Below are positions 34,817-44,055 of a stretch of 64,000 bases of DNA, one piece after another. The position numbers were made by a program, and so were the translations under genes. Source of the stretch: Collinsella tanakaei YIT 12063 (lineage in GTDB: Bacteria; Actinomycetota; Coriobacteriia; Coriobacteriales; Coriobacteriaceae); assembly GCF_000225705.1 (NCBI RefSeq), contig NZ_JH126472.1, positions 55,890 through 119,889 of the forward strand, written 5' to 3'. The notes beneath the pieces were generated by a model. The model was not told the origin of the DNA, did no database searches, and worked only from the letters and a program-made list of their open reading frames with translations. Positions within the stretch are counted from its first letter, which is position 1. Each line of letters begins with the position of its first letter.

Positions 34817-35656
34817 ATGTTTCAGATCCTGAAGAAGACGCAGTTCTCGGAGAAGGTCTTCGAGTTCCGCGTCCACGCCCCGAGGATGGCTAGGAAGGCT
34901 CACGCCGGCCAGTTCCTCATGGTGCGCATCGACGAGACGGGCGAGCGCGTGCCGTTCACGTTCGCCAACTGGAACGCTGAGGAGGGCTGGATCGAGTTCA
35001 TCTTCATGGTAGTTGGAAAGACCACCGAGTGCCTCTCCCAGCTCAATGAAGGCGACTACATCCAGGACGTCACCGGACCGCTGGGCAAGCCCACGGAGAT
35101 CGAGGGCGATTCCGTTGCCGTCGTGGGCGGCGGCGTTGGCCTGGCCATCGCCTACCCCGTTGCCCGCATGCTGTGCGAGCAGGGCAAGAACGTCTACGTC
35201 ATCATGGGTGCCCGCACCAAGGACCTGGTTATCCTGCACGAGCAGTTCGACGCGCTGCCGCTGGCCGGTCTGTACGTCACCACGGATGACGGCACCATGG
35301 GCGAGAAGGGCGTAGTAACCCTGCCCCTGGCACGCCTGTGCGAGACCGATGCCATCGACCACGCCTTCTGCGTTGGCCCCGTTCCCATGATGAAGTTCTC
35401 CGCCAAGACCTGCCGCGAGCACAAGATTCCCATCATCGCCAGCCTCAACCCCATCATGGTCGACGGCACCGGCATGTGCGGCTGCTGCCGCGTCGAGGTC
35501 AACGGCGAGACCAAGTTCGCCTGCGTCGACGGCCCCGACTTCGATGCAAGCGCCGTTGACTGGGATGACCTTGCTCATCGCCAGGCCAGCTACCGCACCG
35601 AAGAGGCCGAGTCCACTACGCGTCACAAGGAGGACTGCGCATGCCACAGGAAGTAA
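34817..35656 (+). CDS. NfnA/SudB-type ferredoxin-NADP reductase subunit alpha
   Basis: A 279-aa flavoprotein subunit. FAD part: RVPFTFANWNAEEGWIEFIF; NAD-binding VAVVGGGVGLAIAYPVARML; and a C-terminal [2Fe-2S] site with cysteines in GMCGCCRVEVNGETKFACVDGP (C-x2-C-x-C... C-x11-C pattern). It pairs with the downstream protein to form an NADH-dependent reduced ferredoxin:NADP oxidoreductase or sulfide dehydrogenase-like complex. The start at 34817 follows AGAGGGG; upstream in-frame ATGs are rejected. It overlaps the next gene by 16 bp. Confidence 0.9.
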   Translation: MFQILKKTQFSEKVFEFRVHAPRMARKAHAGQFLMVRIDETGERVPFTFANWNAEEGWIEFIFMVVGKTTECLSQLNEGDYIQDVTGPLGKPTEIEGDSVAVVGGGVGLAIAYPVARMLCEQGKNVYVIMGARTKDLVILHEQFDALPLAGLYVTTDDGTMGEKGVVTLPLARLCETDAIDHAFCVGPVPMMKFSAKTCREHKIPIIASLNPIMVDGTGMCGCCRVEVNGETKFACVDGPDFDASAVDWDDLAHRQASYRTEEAESTTRHKEDCACHRK

Positions 35657-37047
35657 AGTATCGCCCCAACATCGGCGCTCCCCGTACCGCCCCCAACGAG
35701 GAGCCGGCCGCTGAGCGCGCGTGCGATTTCCGTCCCGTCGACACGGGCTTTACCAAAGAAGACGCCATCGCCGAGGCCAACCGCTGCCTCGACTGCAAGA
35801 AGCCCCTGTGCATGGAGGGCTGCCCCGTAGGCGTCAACATCCCGGGCTTCATCCGCAAGATCCGCGAAGAGGACTGGGGCGGCGCGCTCGAGACCATCAA
35901 GGGCGACAACCTGCTGCCGTCCGTCTGCGGTCGCGTGTGCCCGCAGGAGAACCAGTGCGAGGGCAAGTGCATCCTGGGCCGTAAGGGCGAGGCAGTCGCT
36001 ATCGGCCAGCTGGAGCGCATGGTTGGCGACATGGCCTCCGAGGTTGGCCGCGCACCCGTCTGCAAGCCCAAATGCGGCAAGAAGGTCGCCATCGTTGGCT
36101 CCGGCCCGTCCGGCATCGCCTGCGCCGGCGAGCTTGCTCGCGAGGGCTTCGACGTCACCGTCTTCGAGGCGTTCTTCACCGGCGGCGGCGTGCTTACCTA
36201 CGGCATCCCCGAGTTCCGTCTTCCCAAGAAAATCGTTAAGCGCGAGATCGACGGTCTGGAGCAGCTGGGCGTAAAGTTCGAGTACAACTCCGTCGCCGGC
36301 CGCCTGTTCGACGCCGACGAGCTGTTCGAGGAAGAGGGCTTTGACGCCCTGTACCTCGCCGTGGGCGCTGGCCTGCCGCGCTTCCTGCACGTTCCGGGCG
36401 AGAACCTGCCCGGCGTGTACTGCGCAAACGAGTACCTCACCCGTACCAACCTTATGCACGCCTATGACTTCCCGGTCTATGACACGCCCATTCGCCACGG
36501 CCGCGACGTGGTAGTCTTCGGTGGCGGCAACGTCGCTATGGACGCCGCCCGTACCGCCCTGCGTCTGGGCGCCCAGAGCGTTACCCTAGCCTACCGCCGT
36601 ACCGAGGCCGAGATGCCCGCGCGCCTGGCCGAGGTGCACCATGCTAAGGAAGAGGGCGTCAAGATCCTCGAGCTCTCGAGCCCGCTGCGCTTCCTGCCCG
36701 GCCCCGATGGCTTTGTTTCCACCATCGAGCTCGAGCGCATGGAGCTGGGCGAGCCCGACGCCTCCGGTCGCCGCCGCCCCATCCCCGTTCAGAACTCCGA
36801 GTTCGCCATCCCCTGCGACGTCGCGATCACCGCTATCGGTACGCGCGCCAACCCCTTCGCCGAGCTGTGCGCTGACGTCAAGCTCAACCGCTGGGGTCTC
36901 ATCGAGGCGGACGAGGACGGCCGCACCTCCAACCCCAAGGTTTGGGCTGGCGGCGACATCGTCACCGGTGCCGCAACCGTCATCCTCGCCATGGGCGCTG
37001 GCAAGAAGGCCGCTGCCTCCATCAAGAAGGAGCTGCTGGGCGAGTAA
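35641..37047 (+). CDS. NfnB/GltD-like NADPH-dependent oxidoreductase (glutamate synthase small-subunit type)
   Basis: A 468-aa subunit. The N terminus binds two [4Fe-4S] clusters (CLDCKKPLCMEGCPVGVNIPGF and CGRVCPQENQCEGKCILG); then FAD-binding AIVGSGPSGIACAGELAREG and NADP-binding VVFGGGNVAMDAARTAL, and GGDIVTGAATVILAMGAGKKAA near the end. Such proteins are often labelled gltA, yet with the NfnA-like partner the likely role is electron bifurcation between NADH, NADPH and ferredoxin in the cytosol. Overlap with the upstream gene (AAGGAGG at its start) implies tight coupling. It is followed by a terminator. Confidence 0.92.
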   Translation: MPQEVKYRPNIGAPRTAPNEEPAAERACDFRPVDTGFTKEDAIAEANRCLDCKKPLCMEGCPVGVNIPGFIRKIREEDWGGALETIKGDNLLPSVCGRVCPQENQCEGKCILGRKGEAVAIGQLERMVGDMASEVGRAPVCKPKCGKKVAIVGSGPSGIACAGELAREGFDVTVFEAFFTGGGVLTYGIPEFRLPKKIVKREIDGLEQLGVKFEYNSVAGRLFDADELFEEEGFDALYLAVGAGLPRFLHVPGENLPGVYCANEYLTRTNLMHAYDFPVYDTPIRHGRDVVVFGGGNVAMDAARTALRLGAQSVTLAYRRTEAEMPARLAEVHHAKEEGVKILELSSPLRFLPGPDGFVSTIELERMELGEPDASGRRRPIPVQNSEFAIPCDVAITAIGTRANPFAELCADVKLNRWGLIEADEDGRTSNPKVWAGGDIVTGAATVILAMGAGKKAAASIKKELLGE

Positions 37048-37132
37048 TCGCCGCGCGCCCCTTCGCGCCCGCATGCAACGGCTAGCGCCAGGCACCTGCG
37101 ACTCACCTGCCACACGCTAGCCGCCAACGCAT

Positions 37133-37171
37133 AACGCCCGCTGGTTCGCAATCGAGCCAGCGGGCGTTTTC
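37133..37171 (+). terminator. terminator after the NfnAB-like operon
   Basis: AACGCCCGCTGGTTCG (37133-37148) pairs with 37153-37168, a CAAT loop, followed by TTTT. Confidence 0.92.
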
Positions 37172-37173
37172 TT

Positions 37174-37243
37174 CTAACGTCAATTATCGGCCGTTTTTTG
37201 ACGTTAGAATCACTCAAGCCCCGCTAACGTCAAACAGTTGACG
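37174..37243. repeat. CTAACGTCAA repeat cluster
   Basis: CTAACGTCAA at 37174-37183, its inverted copy TTGACGTTAG at 37198-37207, a third CTAACGTCAA at 37224-37233 and a fourth shortened TTGACG at 37238-37243. Located between the NfnAB terminator and the adhesin 3' end. Possible binding array; function unknown. Confidence 0.6.
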
Positions 37244-37318
37244 CCATAAAGGCGTGGACGAAGACCCCTTCCTACTCCTCTTGGGATAACGCGAGAATAC
37301 GGGGCCGTGCGCTCATCC

Positions 37319-37347
37319 AAAAAGGAAGCCATGTCTCCATGGCTCCC
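37319..37347 (-). terminator. terminator after the giant adhesin gene
   Basis: On the minus strand GGGAGCCATG, a 4-base loop, CATGGCTTCC and TTTTT. The T-run continues as TTTTTGGATGA, one base from the TTTTTGGACGA word. Confidence 0.82.
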
Positions 37348-37407
37348 TTTGAGATTGATTAGTTTGTTTGCGTGTGCCGCGACCCGCTAATGGACCCCGG
37401 CGTCGCA

Positions 37408-40400
37408 CTACTGGCCGCCACGCCCTTGCCCGCGCTTTCGCACCGTAAGCCAAACGCCCGCTGCGATGCCGGCAACGCCAAGCGCGGCCACTCCCAGCAC
37501 AACTGCCATAGCGATGTCACCGGTTCCAGGCAGCCCGGGCTTGCAGCCGCCCTCGCCCTCCTCCGCATCGCCCTCGCCCGGCCTCTCTGGGTTGACAGGC
37601 GTTTCCGGGTCGATGGGCTTGTCGGGATCGAGAGGCGTATCGGGGTTGTCGGGATCTGGCGCCGGGTCGGGATCAGGTTCGGGATCGACAGGTTTGTCAG
37701 GGTCTGGATCCGGGTCGGGATCTGGGCTCGGATCGACCGGCTTGTCGGGGTCGGGATCGACCGGAGGGCCCGGCACCTCGCCCGTATCGTACACGTTGGT
37801 GAAGTGCGCCAGGTTACCCTGCGGGATATCATCCACCTCAACGTAAGCGATTAACTCGCCCACGCCCAGCTCCTTTACCTCAACCTTAACCGCGACCTCC
37901 CGGGTTGAATACGTCACGTCTTCCAGCGCGTTGACGGGCTTCACCTCGCGCACGCGGTAGATATACGTACCGGGCGCGTAGAACGTCACCGGCTCAAACC
38001 CAAAGCGCTTTACACCGGCAACAACCGTCCCATCATCGTCCAGATAATCAGGGGAGGCATCGGTCACATCTGTAGGCTGCGGCAAGGGCATCGCATCAAA
38101 AGCAGCGCCGGAAGTCTGCGGCCGCCGGTCATCTTGCCCCTGGTAGGAGACGCGCTCCATCACAAAGTCGAACTTGTCGCCCTCCTGCCACGCCCGGCCC
38201 TTAAGGTGCTTTGTGAGCGTGCACCACTCGTCCGTCAGAGTAACCGGCGCGGGCGAGTAGCTGTTGGCAAACGCGGCAACGCGCACATCGTCGCCCGCCT
38301 CTGGTTCGCCATTGGCAGGGTCATGGCTGTACAGCAGCGTCTTGCACGCCGACCCATCAGACTCGCGCACCTTGTAAAGCTCCGCCTTAAGCGCGAGCGC
38401 ACCCATGCCGTTGTCGACGGGAGTCAAGCGATACTCATACTCCGTACGGTCATACACCACACCCGACAGCGCGGAAGCATCGCTTTCAGGACTCGGCACG
38501 CGCTCGCGGATTCGATAGGCGAACGTACGACCCGCGTCGTCCTGCGTAAAGATCAGGTCCTCGAGCTTGCCCTCCATAAGAGCGACGCCATCCGTGGCTC
38601 TAGGGTTGGTAAACGCCTTGTCAGACTCGTTCAAAAGCTTCGCCTGCGCGGCGTCTGCATCTTGTTGGGTGCCCTCGCCCAGTGCGCCGGCAATCTCAAA
38701 CGTGAACTCGCCTGGATGGAGATCGCGTCCATCAAGCGTCTTCTTCACCGTAAGGCCCAAGCCGTCACTAGTGCAGAATGACTGGTGCACATTGGTGAAT
38801 ACCGCACGCTTTGCGTCTGTGGACGAGGAACCGTTGTCGTACACAACCATCGCCTTCAACGTTGGCGCGCTCTGGTTGTCACTAGATTCAGCCTCGATGC
38901 TCACCTTGACATACGTTGTGTGCGCATCGTACGTCATACCCGGCTTAGCATCGCCTGCAGATGGAATAACCTCGTTGATTGCAAACAGATACTCGCCAGC
39001 GCGAGAGAACGCAAGGTTAGGGAATGCGAAGTCTCCTATGTAGGTTGGCGAGTCACCCTCTTGATCAAGACCAGTCACCTGCGCCCGCAGCTTCCAATCT
39101 GCACCGGAAACGCTTGCAGAAGAATTGGACGAGGTCAAGGTGATCGCTCCTCTCACGATAGCCTTGGCAGTTACCTCATCCGCAGCAGCGAGGCTAAATT
39201 GATAGCTCTCACCTTCAAGCAAGTCGCGGCCACGCAATACCTTGGTGCCGGTCAGCCCAACCTCAACGGGGTTCGCGCGAAACTCGTTGTGGAACACCGC
39301 CTCGGATACCTTCTTGTCATCCGTCAGACTGGCATCGTCACGGCCATCCATCTTGTAATAGGCAACGTCCACCTTAACGCGCGGTTCCCCGTCTACGGTT
39401 TCCGATCCAACCGTTGCGCGCGCAATATAGCACGTAGGGTCATAGGTCATGCCATCAACCGTGTAGTTGTTCTCCCTTGTCGCCTCAGCCGGAAGATTCT
39501 CGTAGAACTTATAGTCAAACGACTTGCCAACCATGGCGTTAGAGAACAGCGCCTGGCGAGCCTCTATAGCAGTGCCCTTGTTTTCAATCTTAAAGGTCAT
39601 GTCCTCCGTTGCCACGGCAGGTGCACCGTCTTCACTTGGAATTGGATTGCCCTTCGGCACTTCAACCGTAAAGGAAAACATGTTGTCTTCCAAAGGATTC
39701 ACGCCGGAATGGTCGATATAGTCCTTCCGCGCAGACGGTGCATATCCTACCACCTGCTGATCAAACGTATTGACAAACCGTGTTTTATCGACCGTCTGGG
39801 GCTGCTCGGGCGCGGAGCCCGCATCGTCCACCAGCTGCTGGATCGCTGGGGTGACAGCCAGCTGACCGTTGCCGCTATCCGTAACGGTCAGCTCTACTTT
39901 GTAATACGCAACCGAATACGTCACGCCTGGCAGCGGGCTATCTGGACGAAGCTCCCTTACACCATACGTATACGTACCGGGCAGGTTAAACGATATGCTG
40001 CCAAACGCACCTTCTAACCTCTCTGCCACATTCGACGCGGCTGTGGACGACGAAGGCTTGATGGCGAGCGCGGACACCCCGTCGATGGCATCGCCAGGCA
40101 TGGGAGCGTTATCCCAACCGTAAAGCTCAAAGGTAAATCCGTCCTTCGCTATACCCCATTCGCTAAAGGTCTTCTCAACGAGAATCTGATAGCTGCCGGC
40201 TGCACGGTACTCGTTGGTAAACGACGCCCGAACACCAACCGCACCGATGGTTCCCTTTACATTTGAACTCGCGATCTGCTTAAAGCCCAAAGGCTCAGCA
40301 AGAGCGATTTCGCTCTCCTGCCCATTGGTTCCCGCGGGATCAAAATCAATCTCCTCTACCGTATAGCTCGCACCCTGCGGCAAGCCGTAAACCTCCAACA

Positions 40401-43400
40401 TCTGGCCATCGTGCAGATAGAACTTGCCATCATTTGCCTGAATGTTCTCAAACGTGTGGACGCAATTGGGCACGCCGTCGATATTCTCCCAAACAGAGGC
40501 CTCATACGCCCCATCAAGAGGCTCGCCCTTAGCATCCGTCAGCGCAAGCTTCATCCAAAACTGCTTGTACGGAAGCGTCGAGCAGGACTCCCCCTCGCTT
40601 CCGGTGGCGGTCGGCCCCACCAGACCGGGAGCGATTTGGGCATGCTTCTCTACCGTCAGGCTTGGCTGACGCTTGTTCTGAACCATTACGCAGGTTGCCC
40701 CGGTGTAGAGCGATGTAAGGTCCTTGTCGCCCAAGTCAACCCAATCTGCATTGCCGTAGCGCCGGGTAAAACCTGGATCAACGCCAGCCATATAGGCGCC
40801 GTTCTGGCGGACGCGGCACATAGCAAGGCCCTCCGGCACAATGTATGCGATTTGGCTTGCACTGTTGGGCATGTTGGGGTCCGCACCGTAATCCAGCACC
40901 TTGTCCGTTGCTCCATACGTAAGCCACAGGTCGTCGCTTGAATTCGTATCCGGCTGCCACGGAATTTCAAACGTACCGTCAGAATTCACCTTCACAGAGC
41001 TGGACGCAGCGGTGTCGTACGATGCGAGGACGTCGTACAGCGTCATGTCGATGTCATCCGCCGCAGCAAACTGAGACATAGAATCAACCAGCGAGCCCGT
41101 ACTCACCATTGCGGTGACTCCGTCGGTCTTTGTACCAGCGTCAACGTGCACGCCCTGGGCGTCGACCAGCACGCGCGTTGCCGTTTCATTTTTCACGTAG
41201 CCCGCCGGGGCCTTGGTCTCAACAAGATAGTAGATACCAGGGTCGAGAGGCCCCATGTAACACAAGCCCTTGCCTTGAACGGGCTGATCATCGCCCATTG
41301 TTTCCGTTGTTTTCCTTTGCACGGGCCGAGCCGTTGGCTTGGGCTGCACAGCAGAGCCCTCATCCTGCATGTCCTGCGCCCTATAGAGGGAGAACTCGGC
41401 TCCGTTAACTGGGCGCTCGCGCTCGTCCACCTTTTGCACTGCAAACACGTTGACGATATCCGTCACATAGAGATTCGCTGCCGTCTGGCGCTTAAACTGC
41501 GCGCCCGGCAGACGATGCGTGTTGCTCGTGCTGATCTTGCTTTGATCGACCTTGCCACCAGAGACGGCCGTGGTGTAGTAAAAGCCCACTGTGTACTTAG
41601 CGCTGCTGGCATCGCCCTTCATAAGGTAGTAATACTCCGGATTGCCTGGCATGTCATCGATGGTCAGCGCGTAGGTTCCGTCCTTATCATCGTCCTCAAA
41701 CGTGTAGATCTGAGCATCGCGCAGCTGCGACACGTTGGTAACGGGATCGGCGGACATCTTCCAGCCCTTGTAGTTATCGCCAGACAGGCTATGCCACAGC
41801 GAGTTCACTTCACCCTGGTCCGCGCCAGAACGGCGGTATATAACCGCAAACACCGCACCATCGTCCACCTTATACTGAGGACCCTGACCCGCAGACGTGG
41901 TCGCGGCTCCATATACGTAGTCGCCCTCTATGCCCAGTGTCTGCTCTGCACGTGCGTAGACGCCGGAGTCCCAGTAATTATCCGAAAGGATGAAGCCTAA
42001 CGTTTTATCAGTAGCGCTTACCCGGTACTTCAGCCTGCCATCAGGGCTTGGCCTGTGACCCGCGGGCGCCACGCGCTCGCGCAGTACGTAGCGTGCGTAT
42101 CCCTTGTCTGCATAGAGCTTCATGAAGCTCAAGGGGCTGCCATCGCCCAGCGTGAACGTAAAGCGACCCGCGGCATCTGTGCGACCCGTAGCCAGGGGCG
42201 CGGCGTCAGGCGTCAGCGAGTAGTTAGCGTCCGTTGCGTACAGATCAAATACCGCGCCCTCTACCGGTCTGCCCATCTGGTCGACCTTGGTCATGGTGCT
42301 CTCCGGCACGCTCACCAGGTTGAACTTAAGGGCCATATTCGAGTTGTTGTTTCCACGCTCCAAATAGTAGAACTGCAGCGTGTGGTGCGTTCCGTCGCGA
42401 AACGTATCGCCCGAGAAATCGCCCTCTGCGAACTTGTCGCCCAGCGCTTGCTGAAACATTGCCTTAATGGTGGTGTCAGAATAAACCGTAGGACTGGCGG
42501 CGTTTGCACCGCTGCTGCCGTCGTACGTGTAGACCCTACCGGTATGGAAGTCGATGCTAAGGCCTACGCGATCGTGGATGCCACCCACATCGCCCACCAG
42601 CACGCCGTCGATAAAGACCCACACATCATCATCACCGGTGAACTGGAACTTCATGTCTTCGCCGTTAGAAGTTTTGCCATCAGTCGGCTGCATAAAGTTT
42701 GTAGTGAGTTGCGTGCCAAAGTAATGGTGCATGACGGGACTGTACGAGCCCACTTTTTTATTAAACGCCAGCTTGCCGTCAGCCGTTACACCCTTGGTAA
42801 ACACATCGCCCGGACCGTTAAAAGGAAAGAACTGTCCAAGTTGCTTATCGCCCAGAGCGGGAGAATGGACCGCCGGGGCGTCGTAGAGCACAAATGAGTT
42901 GGCCTCTTTGTTATACGCGGCATAGTTCTGCTTGCTGTTGTAGTAGTAATAACCCTTTTCATCAAGCTGAAGCAAGCCGGAGGTATTTTGATAGGCGCGC
43001 TTGCCATCGAAGCTGGAGCCGTCGAACAGGTAGTTGAGCGACTGGTCCTCCGTTTTCTTTCCAGTGACGCCGTAGTCCCTACCAGCGGTGATATGCGGAT
43101 AGCCATCCTCTCCCAGCGTATTTTGGACAATACCGGCGCACGGCCCCTTCGCCGACCCCGTCCAGCCATTGATGTGGGAGCCGTTGACGTTTTTACCGAA
43201 TTTAAGGTAGCGATCTGTCCCTTGCGCAGCATTGATACCCATACCCCGATATCCGCTGAGGCCCCCATCGGTATCATCCTTCGCGGTTTCGCTGACAAGC
43301 CAGTAGTCGAACAGGTCGAGACGGACGCCGCGGGGCGACACCGTATCCGTTACCTCATGCTGCTTGAACACGTCTTCCGCTTGATCTTTAACAGCGCTAT

Positions 43401-43551
43401 CCGCCCATACCTTAACAAAAGGCGCTAGCGGCAGAACGGCAGCGGCGATAGCCACAGCGGCCGTGATTGCTTTGAACCTGCGACTGGACCCAAGCGTGAA
43501 CCCCTTTTGACGCCAACGTGCGGTAAAGGTTCGATTGCCATCGGAAGCCAT
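37408..43551 (-). CDS. Giant LPXTG-anchored surface adhesin (fibro-slime, SpaA and pilin-type domains)
   Basis: About 2,047 aa, cell-wall exposed. It has an N-terminal signal-like stretch (AITAAVAIAAAVLPLAPFVKVWA, about 28-50); a fibro-slime/PA14-like head (about 70-415, with FQFTGDDDVWVFIDGVLVGDVGGIHDR); a SpaA/Cna-B-like domain (about 420-515) and a second (about 705-800, TKAPAGYVKNE); a mixed region; then five pilin-type (Spy0128-like) repeats starting near 1115, 1270, 1430, 1600 and 1770; an Asp-Pro-rich stalk; and LPGTG, a helix and a basic tail. Isopeptide bonds are expected in the SpaA/pilin domains. The start at 43551 follows GGAG at eight bases. A class B sortase lies 16 kb away, but the housekeeping sortase is not in this window. 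Binding target unknown. Confidence 0.93.
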   Translation of the reverse strand: MASDGNRTFTARWRQKGFTLGSSRRFKAITAAVAIAAAVLPLAPFVKVWADSAVKDQAEDVFKQHEVTDTVSPRGVRLDLFDYWLVSETAKDDTDGGLSGYRGMGINAAQGTDRYLKFGKNVNGSHINGWTGSAKGPCAGIVQNTLGEDGYPHITAGRDYGVTGKKTEDQSLNYLFDGSSFDGKRAYQNTSGLLQLDEKGYYYYNSKQNYAAYNKEANSFVLYDAPAVHSPALGDKQLGQFFPFNGPGDVFTKGVTADGKLAFNKKVGSYSPVMHHYFGTQLTTNFMQPTDGKTSNGEDMKFQFTGDDDVWVFIDGVLVGDVGGIHDRVGLSIDFHTGRVYTYDGSSGANAASPTVYSDTTIKAMFQQALGDKFAEGDFSGDTFRDGTHHTLQFYYLERGNNNSNMALKFNLVSVPESTMTKVDQMGRPVEGAVFDLYATDANYSLTPDAAPLATGRTDAAGRFTFTLGDGSPLSFMKLYADKGYARYVLRERVAPAGHRPSPDGRLKYRVSATDKTLGFILSDNYWDSGVYARAEQTLGIEGDYVYGAATTSAGQGPQYKVDDGAVFAVIYRRSGADQGEVNSLWHSLSGDNYKGWKMSADPVTNVSQLRDAQIYTFEDDDKDGTYALTIDDMPGNPEYYYLMKGDASSAKYTVGFYYTTAVSGGKVDQSKISTSNTHRLPGAQFKRQTAANLYVTDIVNVFAVQKVDERERPVNGAEFSLYRAQDMQDEGSAVQPKPTARPVQRKTTETMGDDQPVQGKGLCYMGPLDPGIYYLVETKAPAGYVKNETATRVLVDAQGVHVDAGTKTDGVTAMVSTGSLVDSMSQFAAADDIDMTLYDVLASYDTAASSSVKVNSDGTFEIPWQPDTNSSDDLWLTYGATDKVLDYGADPNMPNSASQIAYIVPEGLAMCRVRQNGAYMAGVDPGFTRRYGNADWVDLGDKDLTSLYTGATCVMVQNKRQPSLTVEKHAQIAPGLVGPTATGSEGESCSTLPYKQFWMKLALTDAKGEPLDGAYEASVWENIDGVPNCVHTFENIQANDGKFYLHDGQMLEVYGLPQGASYTVEEIDFDPAGTNGQESEIALAEPLGFKQIASSNVKGTIGAVGVRASFTNEYRAAGSYQILVEKTFSEWGIAKDGFTFELYGWDNAPMPGDAIDGVSALAIKPSSSTAASNVAERLEGAFGSISFNLPGTYTYGVRELRPDSPLPGVTYSVAYYKVELTVTDSGNGQLAVTPAIQQLVDDAGSAPEQPQTVDKTRFVNTFDQQVVGYAPSARKDYIDHSGVNPLEDNMFSFTVEVPKGNPIPSEDGAPAVATEDMTFKIENKGTAIEARQALFSNAMVGKSFDYKFYENLPAEATRENNYTVDGMTYDPTCYIARATVGSETVDGEPRVKVDVAYYKMDGRDDASLTDDKKVSEAVFHNEFRANPVEVGLTGTKVLRGRDLLEGESYQFSLAAADEVTAKAIVRGAITLTSSNSSASVSGADWKLRAQVTGLDQEGDSPTYIGDFAFPNLAFSRAGEYLFAINEVIPSAGDAKPGMTYDAHTTYVKVSIEAESSDNQSAPTLKAMVVYDNGSSSTDAKRAVFTNVHQSFCTSDGLGLTVKKTLDGRDLHPGEFTFEIAGALGEGTQQDADAAQAKLLNESDKAFTNPRATDGVALMEGKLEDLIFTQDDAGRTFAYRIRERVPSPESDASALSGVVYDRTEYEYRLTPVDNGMGALALKAELYKVRESDGSACKTLLYSHDPANGEPEAGDDVRVAAFANSYSPAPVTLTDEWCTLTKHLKGRAWQEGDKFDFVMERVSYQGQDDRRPQTSGAAFDAMPLPQPTDVTDASPDYLDDDGTVVAGVKRFGFEPVTFYAPGTYIYRVREVKPVNALEDVTYSTREVAVKVEVKELGVGELIAYVEVDDIPQGNLAHFTNVYDTGEVPGPPVDPDPDKPVDPSPDPDPDPDPDKPVDPEPDPDPAPDPDNPDTPLDPDKPIDPETPVNPERPGEGDAEEGEGGCKPGLPGTGDIAMAVVLGVAALGVAGIAAGVWLTVRKRGQGRGGQ

Positions 43552-43783
43552 ATGCAATTCTCCATATCTACCCGCTAAGTACTTTTAAGCTGCGGTTGGG
43601 ATAGAAACTACTAGATATTGAGGGACATTAGCATATGGGAACGTTTACATTTATCGCTCTGACCAGCAGGAAGCATCATTTTTGACGCCAACGGCCAAGG
43701 TGTTAGGCACAGGTATTGCAACTATGCGACCACATTTGACACCCTATTCATTTTCGTCCAAATAATATGCGCTGACGCATTGT

Positions 43784-43821
43784 TATACCCCCTGTAGGAA
43801 TGAAGGGTATAAAGGGGTATA
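43784..43821. promoter_or_regulatory. TATACCCCCT / AGGGTATA / AGGGGTATA repeat group upstream of the adhesin
   Basis: TATACCCCCT (43784-43793) is followed by two inverted copies, AGGGTATA (43804-43811) and AGGGGTATA (43813-43821). It lies about 235-270 bp before the adhesin start, inside an otherwise gene-free 504-bp gap (43552-44055) that also holds a cytidylate-kinase-side terminator. Regulation of the adhesin is only a guess. Confidence 0.4.
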
Positions 43822-43923
43822 AGCCTTGCGGTCCAAGGCGGGCAGCAACGCTTTTTTAATCCGCGCAATATCGACGATAGGCGGCGGCGCGATGCGGACG
43901 GCACTCCCTTTGCAGTTCTCGTC

Positions 43924-43954
43924 AAAAAAAACGCGCCCACATAAAGTGGACGCG
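43924..43954 (-). terminator. terminator after the cytidylate-kinase-like gene
   Basis: On the minus strand CGCGTCCAC, a short loop, GTGGGCGCG and eight T. The tail reads TTTTTTTTGACGAG. Confidence 0.88.
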
Positions 43955-44055
43955 CATTCAGTGTGTCTGGGATGCATATACCGCAATTTAGGAGCGCCGG
44001 CGCTATCGCAAAACGGTGGATGAATAAACACCGGCGCGGCGATACGTGGCGGCCT

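Noticed and set aside
37590..37790. periodic GGATC/GGGTC pattern that looks like a short tandem repeat or CRISPR-like array
   Set aside because: It is the Asp-Pro coding stalk of the adhesin, in frame with it; units are not spaced as repeats and spacers.
43558..44055. small open frames in the gap before the adhesin
   Set aside because: They cover regulatory repeats and a terminator, and lack ribosome sites.
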